64,000 nt of DNA, from positions 1 through 64,000 of the forward strand of contig NZ_CAJGZQ010000017.1 of assembly GCF_904846185.1 (NCBI RefSeq), written 5' to 3'. Shown here piece by piece: positions 27,733 to 39,585 of the stretch; the first letter of the stretch is position 1; every line of letters starts with the position of its first letter. The notes under the pieces were generated by a model that was given only the letters and a program-made list of their open reading frames with translations, searched no databases and was not told the origin of the DNA. The stretch comes from Psychrobacter immobilis. GTDB taxonomy: Bacteria; Pseudomonadota; Gammaproteobacteria; Pseudomonadales; Moraxellaceae. The position numbers and the translations under genes are program-made.

Positions 27733-28635
27733 ATGTATCAAAGAAGAGTTATCCCTTTAACCCAGTCTATATTCCTAGCGACAGTGCTATCCAGTAGCTT
27801 AATAACTTCTGCTTGTTCAGCGGAGTATTCAAACACACCTATATTATCTAATCAAAGCACCCCTACTGAAATATATAAACTCGGGCTAGCCTACTATGAA
27901 GGTGACTCAGTCCCTGAAGATGATAACAAAGCTTTTGAACTATTTGAAAAAGCTGCCAATCAAGGCTATGCCCCTGCTAAACATTATCTAGGTATTATGT
28001 ATTATGAAGGTTTAGGCGTAGATCAAAATTATCAAAAAGCATTTGAATGGGTTAAGCAAGCTGCTAACCAAGGAGATTCTGATGCTCAATTTGATTTAGG
28101 TGTTATGTACCACGAAGGTATTGCTGTTAAGCAAGATGATTTCAAAAAATTTGAATGGTTTCAAAAATCTGCTAACCAAGGAGATTCTGATGCTCAATAT
28201 CGTATAGGCATCATGTATTATGAAGGTAGTGGTGTTGAGCAAAATTACCAAAAAGCAATGGAGTGGTATGTATTAGCTGCTGACAATGGATCTTTTGATG
28301 CTCAAAATAATATTGGTAATTTTTACGAATACGGTTATGGTGTGACGCAAGACTATGACAAAGCTTTTGAGTGGTATACCAAAGCGGCTGACCAAGGGTT
28401 AGATGTGGCACAACTTAATATCGGTGGTCTCTACGAAAACGGCTATGGCGTGCCGCAAGATTATGACAAAGCTTTTGAGTGGTACAAAAAGGCCGCTGAC
28501 CAAGGCAATCAAGAAGCCAGTAATCGAATCGGTAGATTAGTCATGAATGGTAAAATCGATGATACAGGTATCGTTATTTATAGCACCCAAGAAACTGGTC
28601 TCACATTAGGTGATATTGAAGATATGAGCCAATGA
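27733..28635 (+). CDS. Exported Sel1-repeat protein
   Basis: About 300 residues starting at the ATG at 27733, with AAAAGGAA upstream; the TTG one codon earlier is unlikely. A signal sequence with core SIFLATVLSSSLITSAC ends near Cys29, possibly a lipoprotein although the -3 residue is Thr. Six Sel1-like repeats of 36 residues and a partial seventh follow, each of the form A...LG..Y..G.GV.QD..KA..W...AA.QG. Repeats 5 and 6 are almost identical, pointing to recent internal duplication. Sel1-repeat proteins act as scaffolds, and some are immunity proteins beside type VI lipase effectors (the PldB locus of Pseudomonas). It lies 48 bases after the putative immunity gene. Confidence 0.85.
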   Translation: MYQRRVIPLTQSIFLATVLSSSLITSACSAEYSNTPILSNQSTPTEIYKLGLAYYEGDSVPEDDNKAFELFEKAANQGYAPAKHYLGIMYYEGLGVDQNYQKAFEWVKQAANQGDSDAQFDLGVMYHEGIAVKQDDFKKFEWFQKSANQGDSDAQYRIGIMYYEGSGVEQNYQKAMEWYVLAADNGSFDAQNNIGNFYEYGYGVTQDYDKAFEWYTKAADQGLDVAQLNIGGLYENGYGVPQDYDKAFEWYKKAADQGNQEASNRIGRLVMNGKIDDTGIVIYSTQETGLTLGDIEDMSQ

Positions 28636-28708
28636 TAATGATGGCTGTATGAGCCAGTATTTTTTTAGCTCATACAGCCACTAATTTATGAAATGTTTAA
28701 CAGTTCCA

Positions 28709-29911
28709 TCACTCCGCCAAACTATCGAACATCGTCTTCACTTCAGTCACATACTGACCCAAATCTGGCTCTAAATGAAAACCTTCTACTGGAGTGGGTA
28801 AGCCTTTTTGTTTACCTAGCCTAACGATAATCGCGTTCTCTTCTGGCAGCACCAATACCCGCTGACCTAAGTGACCAAGCATGGCGTAAAATGGAATCGG
28901 ACTGTCCATATCCGTCCACACCGAATGTCCGTAAACTTGCGCTTGCCCTTCTGCAAATGCTGCGGCATTGGGCGTAATCATAAAATCAACGTGCGCTTTG
29001 CTAAGCAGTTGCTCACCTTGCCATTCGCCACCATTCAATAGCAATTGCCCAAATTTTGCAAAGTCCAATGCACTGGCATTTAAACAGCAATAAACCTTCT
29101 CAATATTTTTTGAACCATCAAGTGACCAATAGCCGTCACCTTGCATTCCAAGTGGTTGCCAAAACTTCTCTTCTAAATAGCTAGAGATAGTATAGCCATG
29201 CTCTGCGAGCGCCCGTGATAATGCAATGCCAAGCATTTGCGTATCGCCTGAGGAGTATTCAAACCGACCGCCGCATTCTTGCACAAAATCTCGATTGACC
29301 ATTTGCTTGACCAAGTCATGACCATAATAGGATTCAGCAGTCGGATTGATCGGAAAATAATAGTCCTCGGTCCAATCATAACCCGAGGTCATCGCTGATA
29401 AATCTGCGAGAGTGCAGTTTTGCGCATACTTGTTTTCAGCGTATTCTGGTAGCCAGTTGCTAATCGGCTCATCGATACTACCGATATAACCGTCTTCTAC
29501 CGCTTTTAGATATAACATAGTTGTGATGGTTTTTGCCATCGAAAAGCTATTGGTGTGCGAGTCGCTACCATAGCCTTGCCAGTAGTTTTCGTACACCAGC
29601 TTGCCGTCCTTGATAATAGCAAAGGCGACAGTCTCATCGGTATCTAAGGCATTTTGTAAGGTAGGCGTCAGACTAACGTGCTCAAAGTTGGCATCTTCTT
29701 CCCAAGCGATAGGGTCTTTGGCAGCAATAGTCCGATTATCAAAATCGATATAATCATCGATATTAGCGGTATTTTCACCTTTAAGATAAGTGAGTTGCAG
29801 ACCGCGAAAGATATAAGCATTGCCCGTCACCACTAAACCTAAACTAATAAGAATTAATAACGCTAAAATAGGTAAAAATATCCATTTAAACAGGGTTTTT
29901 AACACTACCAT
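28709..29911 (-). CDS. Membrane-anchored serine hydrolase, beta-lactamase class C family
   Basis: A 400-residue protein with an N-terminal anchor (IFLPILALLILISLGLVV, residues about 12-29) and a periplasmic class C-type domain. The nucleophile motif is SMAK in NSFSMAKTITTML. A YSSGDTQ motif occupies the second catalytic position, and GHLGQRV the third. These enzymes are usually esterases, peptidases or uncharacterised hydrolases rather than true beta-lactamases. Start supported by AAAGGA. It is convergent with the Sel1 gene and appears monocistronic. Confidence 0.85.
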   Translation of the reverse strand: MVVLKTLFKWIFLPILALLILISLGLVVTGNAYIFRGLQLTYLKGENTANIDDYIDFDNRTIAAKDPIAWEEDANFEHVSLTPTLQNALDTDETVAFAIIKDGKLVYENYWQGYGSDSHTNSFSMAKTITTMLYLKAVEDGYIGSIDEPISNWLPEYAENKYAQNCTLADLSAMTSGYDWTEDYYFPINPTAESYYGHDLVKQMVNRDFVQECGGRFEYSSGDTQMLGIALSRALAEHGYTISSYLEEKFWQPLGMQGDGYWSLDGSKNIEKVYCCLNASALDFAKFGQLLLNGGEWQGEQLLSKAHVDFMITPNAAAFAEGQAQVYGHSVWTDMDSPIPFYAMLGHLGQRVLVLPEENAIIVRLGKQKGLPTPVEGFHLEPDLGQYVTEVKTMFDSLAE

Positions 29912-30060
29912 TATAAAATCCTTTTTTTATGGCGTGATTGGTGCGTACGATTGAGTATCGCTGATAGGTTTAGCGTAGCATAGATATGAATTACTGAAAG
30001 TTAAAATAAACTTATGTTTATTATAAAGTAACTGCTATATTCAAGCTTATGGAGAATAAT

Positions 30061-30816
30061 ATGAAAAAATTAACCTTAACTACAATCAGTACTTTAGGCA
30101 TTTACCTCTTATCCACTTATGCAAACTCAGCCAGTTTTGATTGTAATAAAGCTTCTACTTGGGTAGAAAAAACTATTTGTAAAAGTCCTGAGCTATCCAA
30201 GCTTGATGAAGCGATGGCAAAAAAATATATAAAAGATCTCAATAACGCAGCTAATGACGAAGACAGCGAAGTATATAAAAATAATGCAATTATAGATCAG
30301 AAATTATGGTTAAATTTTCAACGGAATACTTGTAAAGATACCAAATGCCTTATACGTGAGTATGAAGAACATATCGGAGAAAAGACAGGTTCTGACTGGA
30401 ACGATGATTTAGATTCTTCTGATTTACCTGATAAAAATGCGTTTGGAGAATTCTCTAAAAACTTCCAGATTTCAGTATATAACGTAGACGGCAAACGCAA
30501 CAATACTTTTCAAGATGCAACGAATACTTTATCGATTAATAAGGTTGATAATAAACCTCATATCTCTGTAATTGAAAGCATCCTGATTTTTAATAATTTA
30601 CACACCTGTGAGATTGAAGGAAGCATTGCAACATGGTCACAAAATCACTGGGTGATTTATGATAATAGCCAAGATAAAGAAGTTAGGCTAAGGTTATATC
30701 CTGCACCTTATAAAGGTAAGAATCAGTTACTATTAAGAGACGTTGATTATCAATTTAGCTCAGGGCGTTGTGGAGTGCGCGGCTATTTTGACAGTATTAT
30801 ATTAGAACATCAGTAA
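30061..30816 (+). CDS. LprI-like (DUF1311) exported protein
   Basis: About 251 residues. I select the ATG at 30061 because GGAG lies correctly upstream; an in-frame ATG at 30049 overlaps it. The signal peptide MKKLTLTTISTLGIYLLSTYANS is followed by an LprI/DUF1311 domain: FDCNKASTWVEKTICKSPELSKLDEAMAKKY ... WLNFQRNTCKD, with the paired cysteines and Trp typical of the family. The C-terminal 130 residues are not recognised. Mycobacterial LprI inhibits lysozyme; the role here may be similar. The gene is AT-rich and closes the accessory zone. A second, broken family member lies at 61345. Confidence 0.8.
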   Translation: MKKLTLTTISTLGIYLLSTYANSASFDCNKASTWVEKTICKSPELSKLDEAMAKKYIKDLNNAANDEDSEVYKNNAIIDQKLWLNFQRNTCKDTKCLIREYEEHIGEKTGSDWNDDLDSSDLPDKNAFGEFSKNFQISVYNVDGKRNNTFQDATNTLSINKVDNKPHISVIESILIFNNLHTCEIEGSIATWSQNHWVIYDNSQDKEVRLRLYPAPYKGKNQLLLRDVDYQFSSGRCGVRGYFDSIILEHQ

Positions 30817-30893
30817 GTGAGCCGAGTGTCTTAATATTGCCTGAAGCAATATTATGCTGAACTGAAGATCTATTACAAGAAACTAAATCTACC

Positions 30894-30931
30894 AAACCAA
30901 AAAAAGCGGCAAGATAATCCATCTTGCCGCT
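30894..30931 (-). terminator. Intrinsic terminator of fadH
   Basis: Arms AGCGGCAAGAT (30905-30915) and ATCTTGCCGCT (30921-30931). On the minus strand the stem is followed by seven Ts, placing it just after the fadH stop. Confidence 0.92.
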
Positions 30932-30953
30932 CTAATTACTTCTGAACTAAACC

Positions 30954-33522
<2,569 letters not shown>

Positions 33523-35187
33523 ATGACAGACTTCCACACAGGTCTTGGCAGAAATGCTGCCAATCATCAACCGCTTACCCCTATCGACTTTATTATCCGT
33601 AGCGCACAGGTCTATCCCGATAAAACTGCCATTATCTATGACGATTTAACACATAATAATCTGACGCAAACGTGGCAACAGACTTATGATCGTTGTCGTC
33701 AATTGGCGGATGGGCTACGTAAATTAGGCATCGATAAAAATGACACTGTCGCCGTCATGATGCCAAACACCCCAGCGATGATCGAGTGCGCTTTTGGGGT
33801 GCCCATGTCAGGCGGTGTGCTTTGTACACTGAACACCCGTCTCGATATCAATGCCCTGACCTTTTGTCTGCAACACTCAGAAGCCAAAGTGTTGATTCTA
33901 GACAGCGAGTTTGCTGAACATGCTGAAATTATCGACGAAGCATTTCCTAATCTCATCGTGATTCATGCGACAGATAAAGCGCTTGATATCGAGCGCTTTG
34001 GAAAAATGAGCTACGAAGCATTAATCGCCAGCTCAGACAATTTGGATAATTGGGAAAAGCCACTCGATGAATGGGATGCTATCGCCCTCAATTATACCTC
34101 TGGCACGACGGGTAAGCCAAAAGGCGTGGTCTATCATCATCGCGGTGCGACGCTCAATGCCGTCTCCAATATTTTAGATTGGGATATGCCCAAGCACCCG
34201 ATGTATCTATGGACGCTGCCATTATTTCACTGTAATGGTTGGTGCTTTCCCTGGACGATTGCCGAACGTGCGGGCGTCAATGTCTGCTTGCGCAAGATTG
34301 ACGCTGATTTGATTTTGCAGCTGATTGCCAAATATAAAGTCAGTCATTATTGCTCAGCGCCCGTGGTGCACAATATGATTGCTAGCGGCAAACCTGAATA
34401 TAAAAAAGCGATTAATCATGAAGTCAAAGGCTGGGTCGCTGGTGCGCCGCCGTCTGAAACCATGCTCGCCGCCATGGAAGCCATGGGCTTTCATATCTCG
34501 CACGTTTACGGTCTCACCGAAGTCTATGGTCCAGTCACCGTCTGCGCGGAACAAGCAGAATGGGATGAACTGGATGTCGCTACTCGTGCACAAAAGAAAT
34601 CACGTCAGGGCGTAACGTCACATTTAATGAATGGCTTTGAGCTATTTAAACAAGGCACCACTGAGCCAGTTGCCGCGGATGGCGAAGAAATGGGCGAGCT
34701 GGCACTACGCGGTAACATGGTGATGAAAGGTTATCTAAAAAGCCGTAAAGCCACCGAAGAAGCCTTTGCTGATGGTTGGTTCCGTACTGGTGATTTGGGC
34801 ATTAAATATCCTGATGGTTATATAAAAATCATGGACAGGCTCAAAGACATCATCATTTCAGGTGGCGAAAATATCTCTAGTATCGAAGTCGAAAACGTCT
34901 TATATAAAATGCCAGAAATCCAAAGCTGTGCCGTCGTTGCTGCGCCGCATGATAAATGGGGCGAAGTGCCCGTCGCCTTTATCGAGATTCATGAAGGCAG
35001 CACCTTGCAGCGCGACCATGTGATGGAACATTGCAAGCAGCATTTGGCGGGTTTTAAAGTGCCCAAATATATTGTCTTTGCTGAAATTCCAAAAACCAGC
35101 ACCGGTAAAGTGCAGAAATTTGAGCTGCGTCAAGCGGCTAAATCATTGGCACATGAGACGCCAAAAGTAACGGCTAGCGCTAAGTAA
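33523..35187 (+). CDS. Acyl-CoA synthetase (AMP-forming)
   Basis: A 554-residue member of the ANL adenylating family. P-loop-like NYTSGTTGKPKGVVYHH lies near residue 190, SHVYGLTEVYGPVT mid-protein, and WFRTGDLGIKYPDGYIKIMDRLKDIIISGGENISS is the hinge. The catalytic C-terminal Lys is in PKTSTGKVQKFELR. The sequence type is that of medium- or short-chain acyl ligases related to AlkK and DmdB rather than FadD. It is divergent from fadH, consistent with fatty-acid use. Exact substrate not deducible. Confidence 0.88.
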   Translation: MTDFHTGLGRNAANHQPLTPIDFIIRSAQVYPDKTAIIYDDLTHNNLTQTWQQTYDRCRQLADGLRKLGIDKNDTVAVMMPNTPAMIECAFGVPMSGGVLCTLNTRLDINALTFCLQHSEAKVLILDSEFAEHAEIIDEAFPNLIVIHATDKALDIERFGKMSYEALIASSDNLDNWEKPLDEWDAIALNYTSGTTGKPKGVVYHHRGATLNAVSNILDWDMPKHPMYLWTLPLFHCNGWCFPWTIAERAGVNVCLRKIDADLILQLIAKYKVSHYCSAPVVHNMIASGKPEYKKAINHEVKGWVAGAPPSETMLAAMEAMGFHISHVYGLTEVYGPVTVCAEQAEWDELDVATRAQKKSRQGVTSHLMNGFELFKQGTTEPVAADGEEMGELALRGNMVMKGYLKSRKATEEAFADGWFRTGDLGIKYPDGYIKIMDRLKDIIISGGENISSIEVENVLYKMPEIQSCAVVAAPHDKWGEVPVAFIEIHEGSTLQRDHVMEHCKQHLAGFKVPKYIVFAEIPKTSTGKVQKFELRQAAKSLAHETPKVTASAK

Positions 35188-35253
35188 GACTTTATCATTA
35201 AGCCTTAATAATACGGAAGTATCGTTAATATTAATGAAGCATCATTGATAAAA

Positions 35254-35289
35254 AAAGGTCAGCCTAATTGAATTAGACTGACCCTTTTA
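35254..35289. terminator. Bidirectional terminator between convergent genes
   Basis: AAGGTCAG-CTAAT pairs with ATTAG-CTGACC with one mismatch; A- and T-runs flank it. Confidence 0.85.
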
Positions 35290-35314
35290 TTACGCTAAAA
35301 AAACCAAGCCAATG

Positions 35315-35734
35315 TTAATTAAGCTTAGGTTCTAGCCACTGATAAATGAGCATCCCGACTATCATCGCAGGAATAAAGACATAGGCCTGCCACTGCCCTG
35401 TACCAAGCAGCACAATACCGGGACCTGGGCAAATACCAACCAAACCCCAGCCGATACCGAATAGCATCGCGCCAATCAGTAGTTTTTTATTGATGGTAGT
35501 TTTGGTTGGCATCTCAATTGATGACCCAATCCAGCTGGTCTGTTGACGCTTAGCCAATTGTACACCGACTATCGCTACTATTAGACCGCCGCCCATCACC
35601 AGTGCCAGAGAAATATCCCATGCACCAAAGACGTCCAAAAAGCCTTGTACTTTAACAGGATCGGTCATGCCTGATATCAGCAGTCCAAAGCCAAATAATA
35701 ATCCTGCCAGTAATCCAATTATATTTTTTAGCAT
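35315..35734 (-). CDS. YeeE/YedE-type sulfur transporter, C-terminal half protein
   Basis: About 139 residues with four hydrophobic segments; contains GLLISGMTDPVKVQGFLD and GWGLVGICPGPGIVLLG, the second cysteine motif of YeeE/YedE (TsuA-type) transporters. I prefer the ATG at 35734, which puts the first membrane helix at the N-terminus; the frame is open to 35779. It works with the preceding half protein at 35833; together they would make one complete transporter for thiosulfate or a related sulfur compound. Confidence 0.85.
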   Translation of the reverse strand: MLKNIIGLLAGLLFGFGLLISGMTDPVKVQGFLDVFGAWDISLALVMGGGLIVAIVGVQLAKRQQTSWIGSSIEMPTKTTINKKLLIGAMLFGIGWGLVGICPGPGIVLLGTGQWQAYVFIPAMIVGMLIYQWLEPKLN

Positions 35735-35832
35735 GTTTTTTCTCGCACCTAATGTGTTAATCCAAGCGGTTATAACCATCCGATATAAACAATAGTCATC
35801 GCTATCTTCGCAACGTACTGTCTATGTGATTT

Positions 35833-36270
35833 TTAAATCAAACCCAAGACATGACGACCAATATAAACGGTCACAATGCCAAACAACATAAAGGTAACCG
35901 TCGCCGCCATCGATCGTGGTGACAGTCGCGCATTACCGCAAATACCATGTCCACTGGTGCAACCTGAACCCAAACGTGTGCCAAAACCAACCAGTAATCC
36001 TGCCCCAATAAGCAGCGGCAAAGAGTTACTAATCTCTATATCGGGCAACGGTTTCACCAGACCATAAAGTAATGGCGAGATAACAAGACCAAGTATAAAT
36101 AACACCTGCCACATCTCGACGCGCTTGGGTTTAAGAAGACTTGAGAAAATACCACTAATACCCGCAATACGACCAATGCCCAATAGCAAGATGACCGTTG
36201 CAACGCCTAGCATCAGCCCGCCTACCAAGGAAATTGGCGTAAAGGCCTGCCAATCTATTTGTATACTCAT
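35833..36270 (-). CDS. YeeE/YedE-type sulfur transporter, N-terminal half protein
   Basis: A 145-residue protein with about four membrane segments and the family motif GFGTRLGSGCTSGHGICGNARLSPRSM, which carries the Cys thought to handle sulfur. It is the promoter-proximal gene of a two-gene operon. The split arrangement of two short half-transporters resembles PmpA/PmpB-type pairs often linked to ArsR-family BigR regulators and sulfur oxidation. No persulfide dioxygenase or regulator gene is adjacent here. An AT-rich palindrome lies upstream. Confidence 0.87.
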   Translation of the reverse strand: MSIQIDWQAFTPISLVGGLMLGVATVILLLGIGRIAGISGIFSSLLKPKRVEMWQVLFILGLVISPLLYGLVKPLPDIEISNSLPLLIGAGLLVGFGTRLGSGCTSGHGICGNARLSPRSMAATVTFMLFGIVTVYIGRHVLGLI

Positions 36271-36329
36271 AATATTTACCTAAGCCAATTTTTATCAAAA
36301 CAGTTTTGAATTTCGTTTTATATAAATAC

Positions 36330-36349
36330 ATTATATTATAAAATATAAT
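36330..36349. promoter_or_regulatory. AT-rich palindrome, candidate operator of the YeeE operon
   Basis: ATTATATT, spacer ATAA, AATATAAT: an 8-bp perfect inverted repeat about 60 bases upstream of the first half-transporter start. ArsR-family sulfide sensors (BigR/YgaV type) bind AT-rich palindromes in front of such operons, so it is a plausible operator overlapping the promoter. AT-richness alone makes chance symmetry possible. Confidence 0.45.
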
Positions 36350-36355
36350 AAATAG

Positions 36356-36395
36356 GTAAAAAAATACTGAACCCTCGTTACAAGGGCTCAGTATT
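36356..36395 (-). terminator. Intrinsic terminator of the class V aminotransferase gene
   Basis: AATACTGA-CCCT pairs with AGGG-TCAGTATT. On the minus strand the stem is followed by seven Ts, about 35 nt after the stop at 36432. Confidence 0.9.
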
Positions 36396-36431
36396 CTTTT
36401 TACTTAAAGAATATCTTACGAGATAAGGATA

Positions 36432-37565
36432 TTATTTCGCCAATACTTCATCAAGTGCAGTTTCAAAACGCTGTACCGCTCCGTCTACATCAGTCAATTT
36501 ATCTAGACCAAATAAACCTAAGCGGAACGTTTTAAAGTTATCCGGCTCACCAACTTTTAGCGGTACACCAGCAGCGATTTGCATGCCTGTTTCGGCAAAC
36601 GCACTGCCTTTATGCATATCATCGCGATCGGTATAAGCAACCACAACGCCTGGCGCTTCAAAACCTTTTGCCGCGACGCTTTCAATGCCTTTAGCGGCTA
36701 ATACTTCGCGAATACGGTTGCCCAATTGCCACTGCGCATCACGCAGTTTATCAAAGCCAATCTCTTTTGACTCTAAAATAGTATCGCGGAATTGACGTAA
36801 GCTATCGGTTGGCATGGTGGCATGATAAGCGTGACCGCCATTTTCATAGGCACGCATGACATTTAACCACTGCTTTAAGTCTAAGCTAAAGCTATCTGAT
36901 TCTGTATTGTCTACTTTTTCGATTGCCGCAGCGCTTAGCATGACTAAGCCTGCACACGGAGTGCTACTCCACCCTTTTTGCGGGGCGCTGATGAGAACAT
37001 CAATACCCAAGTCTTTCATGTCCAACCACACACAACCTGAAGCGATACAATCAATGACCAATAAACCGCCAACGCTATGTACAGCCGCGCTTAGCGCTTT
37101 GATATAGTCTGATGATAAAATAATACCCGATGAGGTTTCGACGTGCGGCGCAAAGACTACTGCTGGTTTCTCTGCTTTAATTTTAGCAACCGCTTCATCG
37201 ATATCAACGGGGGCAAATGGTTTTGGTGACTCACCCTCTTCACGATGTGCCGTCAATACCGTAGACGACTTGGCGATTTTGCCTTTTTCTAAAATTTGCG
37301 TCCAGCGATAGCTAAACCAACCGTTACGAATAATGAGGCAATCTTCATCATTGGCCAATTGGCGCGCAACGGCTTCCATTCCATAAGTACCAGCACCGGG
37401 TACAATGACCACTGCTTCGGCGTTATATACAGATTTTAGGTCGCTAGATAAGTCATTCATCACTTGCTGAAAGACTTTTGACATGTGGTTTAAGGCGCGG
37501 TCAGTATAGACCACTGAGTATTCTAATAAGCCGTTTGGATCAATATCTTGACGTAATGCAGTCAT
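36432..37565 (-). CDS. Class V aminotransferase (alanine--glyoxylate / serine--pyruvate type)
   Basis: A 377-residue fold type I PLP enzyme. The PLP Lys is in LISAPQKGWSSTPCAG. The cofactor Asp is in GGLLVIDCIASGC, and VPGAGTYGMEAVARQL is the phosphate-binding start. HVETSSGII is the conserved pre-Asp segment. Relatives include alanine-glyoxylate, serine-pyruvate and 2-aminoethylphosphonate aminotransferases. There are no phosphonate or glycine-cleavage genes nearby to narrow the substrate. Monocistronic, with a terminator on its 3' side. Confidence 0.85.
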   Translation of the reverse strand: MTALRQDIDPNGLLEYSVVYTDRALNHMSKVFQQVMNDLSSDLKSVYNAEAVVIVPGAGTYGMEAVARQLANDEDCLIIRNGWFSYRWTQILEKGKIAKSSTVLTAHREEGESPKPFAPVDIDEAVAKIKAEKPAVVFAPHVETSSGIILSSDYIKALSAAVHSVGGLLVIDCIASGCVWLDMKDLGIDVLISAPQKGWSSTPCAGLVMLSAAAIEKVDNTESDSFSLDLKQWLNVMRAYENGGHAYHATMPTDSLRQFRDTILESKEIGFDKLRDAQWQLGNRIREVLAAKGIESVAAKGFEAPGVVVAYTDRDDMHKGSAFAETGMQIAAGVPLKVGEPDNFKTFRLGLFGLDKLTDVDGAVQRFETALDEVLAK

Positions 37566-38229
37566 AGGAAGCTCCTAGTTTATAGTTAGATAGTTTAATT
37601 TTCTCAAGCATTGGCTATAGCAAAATCCAGATACTCTCTTAAACCAACCTGCCTTAATAACGCTAACCAATCTAGAAACCTACTGTTCGCCAACTTAGCC
37701 AAATAATGCTTCTATTAGATAACATGGGTGTGAAATAACGTTTTTGTTAAATAATCTGGCTATCAAATACCATTGCTGACCAATAGCATAGTCGTTAGAT
37801 TGCATAGCAGCTAGATACTACTAGGGGTAGTATTAACTGAATATTAATATGGGGTAATAGTCGAGAGCATGACGCAGGGTTGACGATATAGCACTTTATC
37901 CTAGCGCTATTGCCGTTGGTGATTGTGTTTTGCACGCCGTGTTTTTATTGATTTTAGACAAAGTCGTACAGAACAGGTGCGCCACTATAGGGGCTACGCG
38001 GTGGTAGGCTAATAATGGTCACTAACAACTGATGAGATGAATAGGCATCAAGCGAGAACGTATACACTAAGGTTTTGGAGAATAACCGCTCGCGTATAAT
38101 AAAAGATTATCATCACTTAATATACTCATAACAGCTTGATATTAGCACTGATAATGCAGGTTGACAACGATATGTTTGCGCAATAATAAGGTTTGCGCCA
38201 CTTATGTTTTTTTGATCAGTCAATAATAG
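37566..38229. other. Long gene-free stretch between the aminotransferase and hemA
   Basis: About 660 bases. No frame above 60 codons looks coding on either strand. A GCGCAA/TTGCGC inverted pair near 38175-38198 lies about 35 bases past the hemA stop and could be a weak terminator. The rest, including the aminotransferase promoter, shows no recognisable element. Confidence 0.45.
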
Positions 38230-39585
38230 CTATCGACGTCCGCGATGAGCCTCTTGCAGCCCAGATACCACAAAGTCTAGCAATTCACTATCCCCTTCAC
38301 GGGCAGCCTTGCGCATGAGCTTCGATGGTGCATGGGTTAGCGTCTGCGTCAAGCGGCGTGACAGCTCAATGATAATGTCTTCAGGACTGGCATTATCCTG
38401 TTGTAGCTTGGCAATGGATTCATGCAGGAGTTTATCTACTTGGTCCTGCGTATGCGCGCGATACTGCTGAATGTCTTTACCGACTTGGCGCACTTGAAAG
38501 CTGCGATCCATCTCAACGACTAATTGGCTAACGAGCAGTTCCGCATCGACTGCCGCTTGCCTACGCTGTTCGATATTGCCAGCGATCACGTGTTGTAGAT
38601 CATCGACAGAGTAAAGATAAACATCATCGATACGACTAATGGTCGAGTCAATATCACGCGGTACGGCTAAGTCAATCATCAACATAGGCTGATAACGGCG
38701 ATGTTTCAGCGCGCGCAAAGTCATGGTTTTATCGATCAACACATCCATACTACCGCTACAGCTACTAACGATATCGGCTTCTGCTAAAACTTGTGGTAAC
38801 TCTTGTAAAGGTCTGACTTCTACCAAGTGACCTGCGCGGCGCAGCTCCACTGCCAGCGCTTCAGCGCGTTCAGGGTTGCGGTTGCAAATAATCACGCGAC
38901 CTACACCAAGCCCAGCAATGTGGGTGGCAACCAAACGGTTCATCTCGCCTGCCGCGACCACCAGCAATGTGCGACTGGGCAAATCATCAAATATTTGCGT
39001 CACCAATTTGGCGGCCGCATAGCTAAGCGATACCGCTTGAGCACCCACTTGGGTTTCATTACGTACGCGTTTGGCGGCAGCAAATACTTGATCGATAATC
39101 CAGCCAAGCTGATTACTCAGGGCTTTTTGTTCTTGCGCGAGCTGTACTGAGCGCTTGATTTGACCGAGTATCTGCGGCTCACCCAATATCATAGAGTCAA
39201 GCCCTGCGGCAACTCTAAGCCAATGGGTCAGCGCGTGAGTGTCACGGTGTACATAAAGATAGGGATCAATCTCAGACAGTGACAACTGCTTAAAGTCAGC
39301 AAGCCACGCTTTAATTTTTAAGATATGAGCACTAATGGCCGCCGAAGATGTCTGAGCACCGACCGCGCCATTAGCAGACATAGAGGGGACATCTTGCGGC
39401 TCTGCTAGCTGCGGCACGAGCGCATAGATTTCCGTACGATTGCAAGTCGAAACAATCACACTGCCATCAGTAAAGGCCTCTAATTGTTTGAGAGCGATAT
39501 TCACATCGTCACCCACAAGCGCCAAGCGCTCTCTCAGAGCGACTGGTGCAGTTTTGTGATTGACCCCAATGACCACTAATCTCAT
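38230..39585 (-). CDS. hemA: Glutamyl-tRNA reductase
   Basis: A 451-residue enzyme that reduces glutamyl-tRNA to glutamate-1-semialdehyde, the first step of C5 tetrapyrrole synthesis. The opening MRLVVIGVNHKTAPVALRE and STCNRTEIYA with the nucleophile Cys48 are diagnostic. HWLRVAAGLDSMILGEPQILGQIK is the catalytic core, TLLVVAAGEMNRLVATHI the NADPH fold, and the C-terminus forms the dimerisation helix. A Ser/Ala-rich insert near 75-90 is unusual but not disruptive. Divergent from the TPR gene that begins the lolB-ispE block; hemL, the next enzyme, is at 61895. Confidence 0.97.
   Translation of the reverse strand: MRLVVIGVNHKTAPVALRERLALVGDDVNIALKQLEAFTDGSVIVSTCNRTEIYALVPQLAEPQDVPSMSANGAVGAQTSSAAISAHILKIKAWLADFKQLSLSEIDPYLYVHRDTHALTHWLRVAAGLDSMILGEPQILGQIKRSVQLAQEQKALSNQLGWIIDQVFAAAKRVRNETQVGAQAVSLSYAAAKLVTQIFDDLPSRTLLVVAAGEMNRLVATHIAGLGVGRVIICNRNPERAEALAVELRRAGHLVEVRPLQELPQVLAEADIVSSCSGSMDVLIDKTMTLRALKHRRYQPMLMIDLAVPRDIDSTISRIDDVYLYSVDDLQHVIAGNIEQRRQAAVDAELLVSQLVVEMDRSFQVRQVGKDIQQYRAHTQDQVDKLLHESIAKLQQDNASPEDIIIELSRRLTQTLTHAPSKLMRKAAREGDSELLDFVVSGLQEAHRGRR

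Noticed and set aside
28709-29911. Antibiotic-resistance class C beta-lactamase
   Set aside because: The SMAK motif is present, but the other motifs and the membrane anchor fit the wider serine hydrolase family. There is no evidence for beta-lactam hydrolysis.
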